19,615 nucleotides of DNA from JAWWBL01 sp033720975 (GTDB lineage Bacteria; Actinomycetota; Acidimicrobiia; Spongiisociales; ZC4RG35): the NCBI GenBank assembly GCA_033720975.1, contig JAWWBL010000026.1, forward strand, positions 1 to 19,615, in the 5' to 3' direction. Under the pieces are notes generated by a model, which was not told where the DNA came from, made no database searches, and saw nothing but the letters and a program-made list of their open reading frames with translations. Below are positions 1-6,473 of this stretch, in pieces. Within the stretch, counting starts at the first letter, position 1, and the number at the start of each line of letters is the position of its first letter. The translations under genes were made by a program, and so were the position numbers.

Positions 1-617
1 GGCCCCAGGCGGCCGCTTCTAAGAGCCATTCTCGCCAGGATGATCCCGAGGACGAAAAACATGGGAAGCACCAGGATCGCAGAAGCGAGGAGAGGTGGGG
101 TGAGAGTCACGATGTGGACGAGTGAGAACACTGCTGCCGAGATCAGGATCACGTACCTGTCGCCTCGGTGTCGCAGCGCGGCGATGAGAACACCCCGATA
201 GGCCAACTCCTCGACCACCGGTCCGACCAGGACCACGATGGCAGCGATGCTGGCGCGTACGAAGAAGGCCGTGTCCTGGTTGAGGATCTCCGCGGGTAAC
301 TGTTGCACAGAGTCGCCCTCGGGTATGAGTACCTCGGCGAGTGGCGCCAACAGGATCGCCATTCCAAGTTGGAGGCCGGCGCCGAGTACCAGGTAGGGAA
401 GATCTCGAAACTGGAGGATGAATCCAAGATCTGGGTCGTCTTTGCTCCGACGGAGGGCCCACAAGGCGATCAGCTGAAACCCCAGAGCTCCGGCCACGCC
501 GAGGATCAAAGACCAGTCGGAGGATATGAGCAGTCCGGCCACCCCGGCTATCGCTCCGCCAACGATTCCCGAGAGCCAGATGATGACGAAGTCCCTGACT
601 GACCACGACTTGCTCAC
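1..617 (-). CDS. CPBP family intramembrane metalloprotease, partial (C-terminus off left edge)
   Basis: I translated the minus strand by hand from a GTG at 615-617 that follows an in-frame TAG. The frame stays open to the window edge, giving 205 residues. It contains EELAYRG at residues 136-142 (the EExxxR motif of the CPBP/Abi glutamic protease family) and FSLVH at 164-168 (the FxxxH motif), both inside hydrophobic segments. Further hydrophobic stretches at about 10-32, 36-55, 73-98 and 155-195 indicate a polytopic membrane protein. Family members include type II CAAX prenyl-peptidase-like enzymes and bacteriocin self-immunity proteins; the substrate here cannot be told. The last family motif (His/Asn in a later helix) would lie off the edge. 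The gene is divergent from guaB3 with 73 bp between the starts. No strong Shine-Dalgarno is seen before the GTG, so the exact start is uncertain. Confidence 0.85.
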   Translation of the reverse strand, partial: MSKSWSVRDFVIIWLSGIVGGAIAGVAGLLISSDWSLILGVAGALGFQLIALWALRRSKDDPDLGFILQFRDLPYLVLGAGLQLGMAILLAPLAEVLIPEGDSVQQLPAEILNQDTAFFVRASIAAIVVLVGPVVEELAYRGVLIAALRHRGDRYVILISAAVFSLVHIVTLTPPLLASAILVLPMFFVLGIILARMALRSGRLG

Positions 618-632
618 CCACGGAGCCTAGAT

Positions 633-660
633 CTGGCACAGGTCTCGCCACTGTTACTCT
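633..660 (+). promoter_or_regulatory. Candidate guaB3-guaA promoter
   Basis: CTGGCA at 633-638 matches four of six bases of a -35 TTGACA. TACTCT at 655-660 fits the actinobacterial TANNNT -10 box, with a 16-bp spacer. Transcription would start near 667, leaving a leader of about 24 nt that holds GGAGG at 674-678, somewhat far (12 nt) from the ATG at 691. It lies in the divergent CPBP/guaB3 gap. Assigned by pattern only. Confidence 0.35.
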
Positions 661-690
661 GCGGCAAAGCGCTGGAGGATCACGGTTCAG

Positions 691-1848
691 ATGGAAATCG
701 ACATTGGCATCGGCAAGTCCGGCCGACAGGCGTTCGGATTCGACGACATAGCGATCGTCCCGTCCCGCAGGACCAGGGATCCCGACGACGTTGACATTTC
801 CTGGCAGTTAGACGCTTTCAAGTTCGAGCTTCCGATGATGGGCTCAGCGATGGATTCGGCGATCAGCCCCGAGACCGCTGTAGCCATCGGAAAACTGGGT
901 GGCCTCGCCGTCCTCAACCTGGAAGGCCTTTGGACCCGCTACGAAGACCCACTTGCCTATTTCGAGGAGATCGCCGAACTGCCTGACGAGAAGGCGACGC
1001 GGCGGATGCAGGAGATCTACTTGGAGCCCGTGAAACCCGATCTGATCGGTCAGCGTGTGGAGCAGATCAAGAGCTCGGGAGTCGTGACAGCAGCGAGTCT
1101 CACTCCGCAGCGAGTTGAGGCGTGGGCCGGTCAGGCACTCGAATCCGGTCTCGACATCCTGGTGATCCAGGGGACGGTGGTCTCCGCCGAGCACGTCTCC
1201 AGCCGCGAGGAGCCGCTGGACCTCAAGGAGTACATATCAAGTTGCGAGGTGCCGGTGATCGTCGGTGGGGTCGCGTCCTATTCGACTGCCCTCCACCTGA
1301 TGAGGACCGGCGCGGTCGGGGTGCTCGTCGGCGTAGGGCCGGGCGCGGCCTGCACGACGCGCGGGGTCCTCGGAATCGGCGTGCCTCAGGCGACCGCCAT
1401 CGCCGATGCCGCCGGTGCCCGGATCCGTTACCTCGACGAGACCGGCCGGTACGTCCATGTAATTGCCGATGGCGGGATGAGGACCGGTGGCGACGTCGCA
1501 AAGGCCATCGCCTGTGGCGCCGACGCCGTCATGATCGGATCGCCTCTCGCCTCCGCTACCGAGGCGCCTGGACGGGGCACCCACTGGGGCATGGCCACTT
1601 TCCATCCCACCCTGCCCAGAGGCGCGAGGGTCAAAGTCGGAGACCGAGGGACCCTTCAGGAGATCCTGGTGGGGCCCGCACACGAGAACGACGGACGCCG
1701 CAACCTATTTGGCGCCTTGCGGGTGTCGATGGCGACGACCGGCTATTCCAATCTCAAGGAGTTTCAGAAGGCCGAGGTCATGATCGCGCCCGCGCTGCAG
1801 ACCGAGGGGAAGTCACTGCAACGGTCGCAACGAGTCGGGATGGGATGA
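691..1848 (+). CDS. guaB3: GuaB3-family IMP dehydrogenase-like protein
   Basis: This 385-residue protein belongs to the IMP dehydrogenase/GMP reductase TIM-barrel family. The catalytic loop is GPGAACTTRG with the nucleophilic cysteine at residue 221 (GPGSICTTR in classic enzymes). It is followed by a GIGVPQATAI segment and by the phosphate-binding region DGGMRTGGDVAKAIACGADA. The CBS (Bateman) pair of ordinary GuaB is absent, which explains the length of about 385 instead of about 490. CBS-less GuaB3 proteins are widespread in Actinobacteria, usually beside a full-length guaB; IMP oxidation to XMP is the likely reaction, but GMP reductase activity or a regulatory role is not excluded by sequence. 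The stop overlaps guaA as ATGA, so the next enzyme in GMP synthesis is translationally coupled to it. ATG 691 has GGAGG 12 nt upstream. Confidence 0.9.
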   Translation: MEIDIGIGKSGRQAFGFDDIAIVPSRRTRDPDDVDISWQLDAFKFELPMMGSAMDSAISPETAVAIGKLGGLAVLNLEGLWTRYEDPLAYFEEIAELPDEKATRRMQEIYLEPVKPDLIGQRVEQIKSSGVVTAASLTPQRVEAWAGQALESGLDILVIQGTVVSAEHVSSREEPLDLKEYISSCEVPVIVGGVASYSTALHLMRTGAVGVLVGVGPGAACTTRGVLGIGVPQATAIADAAGARIRYLDETGRYVHVIADGGMRTGGDVAKAIACGADAVMIGSPLASATEAPGRGTHWGMATFHPTLPRGARVKVGDRGTLQEILVGPAHENDGRRNLFGALRVSMATTGYSNLKEFQKAEVMIAPALQTEGKSLQRSQRVGMG

Positions 1849-3389
1849 GTAGGGGCGACTCGGAGCCGACCGTGCTGGTCGTCGACTTCGGCGCCCAGTA
1901 CGCACAACTGATTGCGCGTCGGGTCCGCGAGGCTCATGTCAGGTCCGAGATCGTCAGCAGGTCGATCACGGCCGACGAGATTCGAGCCCGGCGGCCTCTC
2001 GGCCTCATTCTGAGCGGAGGCCCGGCGTCTGTCTACTCCGAGGACGCTTACCGTATGGATCCGGAGATTCTCGATCTGGGTGTGCCGGTTCTGGGCATCT
2101 GCTACGGGCATCAGCTCCTCGCTGACATGGTGGGCGGAGAGGTGGCAAACACCGGTGAGGCCGAGTACGGCAGCGCCACGATGGAGATCGAGTCCGATTC
2201 CATCCTGCTGCGTGAGATGGCCACCCATCAACAGGTATGGATGTCACATAGAGATCAGGTGACCAGGGCACCCGATGGGTTTGTGTCGGTTGCCTCCACT
2301 CCGGGGGCGGCAGTCGCCGCGATGGAGGCACCAGATAAAGGGCTCTACGGTGTTCAGTTCCACCCTGAGGTCGCCCACACTCCCCGAGGCCACGAGATCC
2401 TCAAACGGTTCCTGTACGACGTCTGCGGCGCCAGCCCGACTTGGACCTCTCATTCGATCATCGAGTCGCAGGTGGCGGCGATACGAAACCAAGTGGGTGA
2501 TGGAACCGTCATCTGCGGGCTCTCGGGTGGGGTCGATTCCGCGGTGGCTGCTGCGATCGTGCATGAGGCAGTCGGCGACCAGCTGACCTGCATCTTCGTC
2601 GACCATGGCCTGCTCCGGGCTGGTGAGGCGGAGCAGGTGGAAGAGACCTTCAGCTCGAACTTCGACGTAGACCTGATCCACATGAAGGCCGAAGACCGGT
2701 TCCTCGAGCTCTTGGCTGGAGTCACCGACCCCGAGGAGAAGCGCAAGATCATCGGGGAGACGTTCATCCGCGTATTCGAAGAGGCGGCCACAGCCGTAGG
2801 AGATGCCCGGTTCCTGGTGCAAGGGACCCTCTATCCCGACGTGATCGAATCGGGCTCGGGTGCGGCGGCGACGATCAAGACGCACCACAACGTTGGCGGG
2901 TTGCCCGAGGATATGGCACTGGAGCTGGTCGAGCCGCTGCGCGACCTGTTCAAGGACGAGGTGCGCGCCGTGGGGGAGGAGCTAGGGCTGCCTGAGGACA
3001 TCGTTTGGAGACAGCCTTTCCCCGGCCCCGGTCTAGCAGTCCGCATCATCGGGGAGGTGACCCGTGATCGGTTGGAGACGCTGCGCGCCGCCGACACAAT
3101 CATCCTCGAAGAGATCCGGAAGGCCGGGCTCTACCGCGACATATGGCAGGCTTTTGGGGTGTTGCCCGCAGTGAGGACCGTTGGGGTGCAGGGTGACGGC
3201 AGGACCTACGCCTATCCATTGATCATCCGCGCTGTGACGTCCGACGATGCGATGACAGCCGATTGGGCAAGGCTGCCCCATGAGCTGCTCGAGCGGATGT
3301 CGTCGAGAATCCTCAACCATGTGCCCGGGATCAACCGGGTGGCGTATGACATCTCCTCCAAACCACCGGCCACTATCGAGTGGGAGTGA
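1845..3389 (+). CDS. guaA: GMP synthase (glutamine-hydrolysing)
   Basis: GuaA converts XMP to GMP using glutamine and ATP. The 514-residue product has the usual family length. The N-terminal class I amidotransferase domain shows the nucleophile in GICYGHQ (Cys86) and the partner residues in FHPEV (His173, Glu175). The ATP pyrophosphatase domain starts with the P-loop SGGVDS at 227-232. The C-terminal dimerization domain ends in the conserved KPPATIEWE. The reading frame is open far upstream (to 1122), but that part lies inside guaB3 in another frame and is not conserved protein; ATG 1845, overlapping the guaB3 stop as ATGA, gives a start that matches the family. The catalytic cysteine has the same number (86) as I recall for E. 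coli GuaA, which supports this start. Confidence 0.98.
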   Translation: MSRGDSEPTVLVVDFGAQYAQLIARRVREAHVRSEIVSRSITADEIRARRPLGLILSGGPASVYSEDAYRMDPEILDLGVPVLGICYGHQLLADMVGGEVANTGEAEYGSATMEIESDSILLREMATHQQVWMSHRDQVTRAPDGFVSVASTPGAAVAAMEAPDKGLYGVQFHPEVAHTPRGHEILKRFLYDVCGASPTWTSHSIIESQVAAIRNQVGDGTVICGLSGGVDSAVAAAIVHEAVGDQLTCIFVDHGLLRAGEAEQVEETFSSNFDVDLIHMKAEDRFLELLAGVTDPEEKRKIIGETFIRVFEEAATAVGDARFLVQGTLYPDVIESGSGAAATIKTHHNVGGLPEDMALELVEPLRDLFKDEVRAVGEELGLPEDIVWRQPFPGPGLAVRIIGEVTRDRLETLRAADTIILEEIRKAGLYRDIWQAFGVLPAVRTVGVQGDGRTYAYPLIIRAVTSDDAMTADWARLPHELLERMSSRILNHVPGINRVAYDISSKPPATIEWE

Positions 3390-3412
3390 GCTAGAGCCCA
3401 TCGGTTCGTTCA

Positions 3413-3430
3413 GCGGGGCCATTCCCCTGC
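3413..3430 (+). other. Small hairpin between guaA and the cheA-like gene
   Basis: GCGGGG at 3413-3418 can pair with CCCC-T-GC at 3424-3430 around a five-base loop, with one bulged T. It lies 24 bp after the guaA stop in a 74-bp gap. No T tract follows, so it is not a convincing intrinsic terminator. Confidence 0.2.
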
Positions 3431-3451
3431 CGATAGAGGCAGAAGAAACCC

Positions 3452-3458
3452 GGAAAGG
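3452..3458 (+). promoter_or_regulatory. Ribosome binding site supporting the TTG start of the cheA-like gene
   Basis: GGAAAGG ends five bases before TTG 3464. The alternative ATG at 3488 (residue 9) would cut into the start of the Hpt helix and has no comparable site, so the TTG is preferred. Confidence 0.5.
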
Positions 3459-3463
3459 CTTCG

Positions 3464-5476
3464 TTGGACCTCGATTCGCCTGAACTGATGCGCATTTTTC
3501 GCGCGGAGCTCACCGAGCGCTCACAGCGCTTGGTGGCCGGTGCGCGCGCTCTCGCAGAACGACGTCTCGAGCGGAATAGGGTCGAGGACCTCATCCGTGA
3601 CGCGCATACCATCAAAGGCTCCGCGGGTCTGGTGGGCCTCACGGTGCTCAAGGAGGCCGGCGCGTCGCTCGAGTCCGCCTGGAGACGCATCTCCGAAGGT
3701 GCCACACCGGCGCGTGAGGCGATAGTCGCCATGGAGGCGATATCCGGACGGCTTCTGACTGCACTCGACACCGATGACCACAGCGAGCTCGTGCAGTTGA
3801 TCGAGCGGCTCTACGCGGCGGAGTCCGAGGCCACTCCGGGTGAGGTGGTTTCACTTCGCCATCCCGACTACGGCAGCCTCGATGGTCTCCTCGCCTCGGT
3901 CTCGGACTCTCTCCTTGGTGGAGCCACCAGGGTCGATACCGGGGACCTGTACCGGATGATCAACCGCATCGTCGAGGTCTCGCTCGACGCCGACGCCCTT
4001 GCAGACCTTTCACTGGTGACCATCGAGGGTGCCGACCCCAGCGTGTTCCGGAAGACGTGGCGAACCCACTTGGAGCGTCTGGCGGCTTCGATTGGCGACA
4101 TTCAGGATCAGGCGGTGTCGCTGGCCAACGTCCCGTTCTTCGATGCCATCTCCACATATCCCCAGTTCGTTCGATACCTGGGCCGCAGGCTGGGAAAGGA
4201 CGTTCGCGTGGAGATCGTGGGGGAGGATGTCGATCTCGACCGGCAGATAATCGACCTGGTCCGAGAGCCTCTTCGCCAACTCCTGGTCAATGCGGTCGAC
4301 CACGGCATCGAGTATCCCGCGGATCGGGTGGCTGCGGGCAAAGCGGAGACCGGTGTGGTGCAGGTCGCGGCCCAGGTAGTCGAGGACAAGGTGGAGATGT
4401 CAGTGACCGATGACGGTGCGGGCATCGACTGGGACCGGGTGGCCGCGTTGGCGCAAGAAAGCGGTCTTTCGATCGCAGGCCGGGACCTCACACCACTCGT
4501 CATCGAGCGTGGGTTCACGACCGCCGGCACCGTGACCGATTTCTCCGGGACGGGAGATGGTCTCACTCAGGTTCTGGAAGCCGTCGAACAGGTGAGTGGC
4601 GGGATGCGCATCGAGTCGACAACCGGTAGAGGGACCAGAGTGACTCTCACCTTGCCGCTGTCGATGGTGCTCCAGAACGTTGTCATCGTCGCCATCGACG
4701 ACCAGTTCTGGGGGCTGCCCGAGGCTGCGGTCGAGGCGGCAATGCCTCTCTCGAGAGCAGAGATCGAAACGACGGCATCGGGTCGAGAACTCCGAATTCA
4801 GAGTGGGGCCATTCCCTGTGTCTCACTCTCGACAGCGGTCGGGCTTTCCGAGGCCGAAGACGAGTCGGAGCTGCTGATCGTCAGCACCCGGTCCGGGCCC
4901 GTCGCCGTGACGGTGAGCGAGATAGTCGACCGCCGTCGGGTTGCAGTGAAGAACCTCGGGCCGATTCTCGAGGGTGCGGGCCACGTCACCGGCGCCGCGC
5001 TCCTGGGAGGCGGCCAGGTCTTGGTTGTCCTCGACCCCAACTTCCTGGGTGTCATCGCCCGGCAGAGACCTAGGGCGGCCGAGGACAAGCCGCGCGTGCT
5101 GGTCGTGGATGACTCCGCCGGTGTGCGCCAGCTACTCGCAGCGACGCTCAATGGGGCCGGGTTCGAAGTCGAGGTCGCTGGTGGCGCCCGCGAGGCCATC
5201 TTGGCGATGGCGGGCGATGGATTCGACGCGATGGTGGTCGACTACTCGATGCCCAGGTCCAATGGTGTTGAGTTGGTCAGGGCGATGAGGGCCGCCGAGG
5301 TGAGAGTCCCGATAGTGATGGTTTCCGGTGTGGCCACGCCCGAGGAGAAGGCTGCCGCATGGGATGTGGGCGTTGATGCCTATCTAGACAAATTCGACCT
5401 GCGCCACGGGGTCTTGACAAAGACGCTCCGCCAGCTCATCGGTCTCGAGGATGAGGCCGGCCGGGCCTCAGGCTGA
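3464..5476 (+). CDS. Hybrid CheA-type histidine kinase with C-terminal receiver domain
   Basis: The 670-residue protein has the CheA plan plus a receiver. An Hpt domain (about 1-105) carries HTIKGSAGLVGL with the phospho-accepting His48. A P3-like dimerization region (about 150-250) includes the YPQFVRYLGRRLGK segment typical of CheA. The HATPase domain (about 250-405) has the N box NAVDHGIE (Asn276), the G1 box DDGAG (316-320) and the G2 box SGTGDGL. A CheW-like P5 domain spans about 405-535. The receiver (544-660) keeps Asp549/Asp550, phospho-site Asp593, Ser621 and Lys643. No P2 (CheY/CheB-binding) domain is evident. No cheW, cheY, cheB, cheR or chemoreceptor gene lies in the window, so a role in surface motility or general signalling rather than flagellar taxis is possible. 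The next gene is a separate histidine kinase, 40 bp downstream. Start TTG, chosen for its ribosome site. Confidence 0.9.
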   Translation: MDLDSPELMRIFRAELTERSQRLVAGARALAERRLERNRVEDLIRDAHTIKGSAGLVGLTVLKEAGASLESAWRRISEGATPAREAIVAMEAISGRLLTALDTDDHSELVQLIERLYAAESEATPGEVVSLRHPDYGSLDGLLASVSDSLLGGATRVDTGDLYRMINRIVEVSLDADALADLSLVTIEGADPSVFRKTWRTHLERLAASIGDIQDQAVSLANVPFFDAISTYPQFVRYLGRRLGKDVRVEIVGEDVDLDRQIIDLVREPLRQLLVNAVDHGIEYPADRVAAGKAETGVVQVAAQVVEDKVEMSVTDDGAGIDWDRVAALAQESGLSIAGRDLTPLVIERGFTTAGTVTDFSGTGDGLTQVLEAVEQVSGGMRIESTTGRGTRVTLTLPLSMVLQNVVIVAIDDQFWGLPEAAVEAAMPLSRAEIETTASGRELRIQSGAIPCVSLSTAVGLSEAEDESELLIVSTRSGPVAVTVSEIVDRRRVAVKNLGPILEGAGHVTGAALLGGGQVLVVLDPNFLGVIARQRPRAAEDKPRVLVVDDSAGVRQLLAATLNGAGFEVEVAGGAREAILAMAGDGFDAMVVDYSMPRSNGVELVRAMRAAEVRVPIVMVSGVATPEEKAAAWDVGVDAYLDKFDLRHGVLTKTLRQLIGLEDEAGRASG

Positions 5477-5491
5477 CCCTTTAGAGGGTCA
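5474..5491 (+). other. Perfect 7-bp stem-loop at the cheA-like stop codon
   Basis: TGACCCT (5474-5480) and AGGGTCA (5485-5491) are exact inverted repeats around the loop TTAG. The left arm begins with the TGA stop of the cheA-like gene and the structure sits 26 bp before the kinase ATG. There is no trailing T run. It might be a weak terminator, an RNA processing site or an operator; the sequence does not decide. Confidence 0.35.
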
Positions 5492-5516
5492 CGGCCGATT
5501 CCGATAAGAAAAGGGC

Positions 5517-6425
5517 ATGCCAGAACTGCCTCAGCTCCCTGAGATCGTCTCCTACGTGATCGCCGTGGGCGGACTGATCGCGTTGATCGTGGCCCGGCGC
5601 ATCACCGCACAGGGTCGTCACCGCGAACAGGAGATCCGGCGGCTCTCCAACGAGGCGCACTCGCTCAAGAACGACTTCGTCGCCCTGGTCAGCCACGAGC
5701 TACGCACTCCGCTCACCTCGATCGCGGGGTTTGCCGACACTCTCCAGCACTCGTGGCAGGAGCTCCCTCAGACCGAGGTGGACGAGTTCCTCTCGATCAT
5801 CAACCGGCAAGCGCTATACCTCGGGGACCTGGTCGAGGACGTCCTCGTCATTCCCAGGCTCGAGGCAAACCGGCTCCGCCTCGACCCGGAGCTGTTCGAT
5901 CTCGGTGACCTGGTGGAGGATGTGGCCAACATGGTGTTCCCCAACGGAGGGAAGAAGTCCTCACTGGTCTCCCTGCCGGATGGTGTGCGGGTCTTTGCCG
6001 ACAGGCGTCGTGTCCAACAGATCATGCGAAACCTGATGGAGAACGCCCGGAAATACGGCGGCGACCAGATCATGGTCGAAGGCTTCGTCATGGGTGACCA
6101 GTATCTGGTGGTGGTCTCCGACAATGGGCCCGGTGTTCCGGACGAGGAGACTCTGAAAGTCTTCGAGAAGTTCGAGCAAGTCTCCAAGGGAGATGCCCGC
6201 GAGTCGACCGGGATCGGCCTCGGCCTTCCCATCGCCCGCCGGCTGGCTCGGGCCATGGGTGGAGATGTTTGGTACGAGCGACGCTTCCCTACCGGTGCGC
6301 GCTTCTGCTACTCACTGCCACTGCGGAGGAGGGCCATCCTCGACCCGGGAGCGCCTTCCCAGGACGTCGCCGACCCGAGCACGATCGCAGTCGTGGAGAT
6401 TCCCGACACCCTCAGCCGCGCCTGA
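5517..6425 (+). CDS. Membrane-anchored sensor histidine kinase
   Basis: This 302-residue kinase has one N-terminal hydrophobic helix (about residues 11-29) and essentially no extracytoplasmic domain. The HisKA H box FVALVSHELRTPLTS follows, with His60 as the autophosphorylation site. The HATPase_c domain shows the N box with Asn176 (NLMENARKYG), the G1 box DNGPG at 202-206, an F box near FEKFEQ and the G2 box GIGLGLPIARRLARAMGG. Having no sensor domain, it probably responds through the membrane, the short linker or a partner protein. No response regulator gene is adjacent. The nearest receiver is the one fused to the CheA-like protein just upstream, so a phosphorelay between the two is possible but is inference. 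ATG 5517 follows an AAGG-containing purine run, set unusually close to the start. Confidence 0.9.
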   Translation: MPELPQLPEIVSYVIAVGGLIALIVARRITAQGRHREQEIRRLSNEAHSLKNDFVALVSHELRTPLTSIAGFADTLQHSWQELPQTEVDEFLSIINRQALYLGDLVEDVLVIPRLEANRLRLDPELFDLGDLVEDVANMVFPNGGKKSSLVSLPDGVRVFADRRRVQQIMRNLMENARKYGGDQIMVEGFVMGDQYLVVVSDNGPGVPDEETLKVFEKFEQVSKGDARESTGIGLGLPIARRLARAMGGDVWYERRFPTGARFCYSLPLRRRAILDPGAPSQDVADPSTIAVVEIPDTLSRA

Positions 6426-6440
6426 TCACACAGTTGTGAT
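6425..6440 (+). repeat. Inverted repeat ATCACA-N4-TGTGAT before pcrA
   Basis: ATCACA (6425-6430) and TGTGAT (6435-6440) are exact 6-bp arms separated by CAGT. They begin at the last base of the kinase stop codon and lie 34 bp before the helicase ATG. The form suits a dimeric helix-turn-helix regulator. The right arm contains a possible -35 element, TTGTGA at 6434-6439. Confidence 0.45.
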
Positions 6441-6449
6441 TCAGGTCGG

Positions 6450-6465
6450 TGGTACCCGGTACCAT
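6450..6465 (+). promoter_or_regulatory. Palindromic candidate operator and -10 region of the pcrA-type helicase gene
   Basis: TGGTACC-C-GGTACCA at 6450-6464 is a perfect inverted repeat with 7-bp arms and a 1-bp centre. TACCAT at 6460-6465, inside its right arm, fits a TANNNT -10 box. Transcription would then start near 6472, almost at the ATG (6474), giving a leaderless or nearly leaderless mRNA as is common in Actinobacteria. The spacing to the TTGTGA at 6434-6439 is 20 bp, longer than ideal. It does not resemble the actinobacterial LexA box. Confidence 0.4.
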
Positions 6466-6473
6466 CGACGGGA

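Noticed and set aside
1122..1844. In-frame open extension of guaA back to 1122
   Set aside because: It runs through guaB3 in another frame and is arginine/glycine-rich without GuaA similarity; ATG 1845 gives the standard protein with Cys86.
6426..6473. LexA/SOS box before the helicase gene
   Set aside because: Neither inverted repeat matches the GAAC-N4-GTTC type actinobacterial site.
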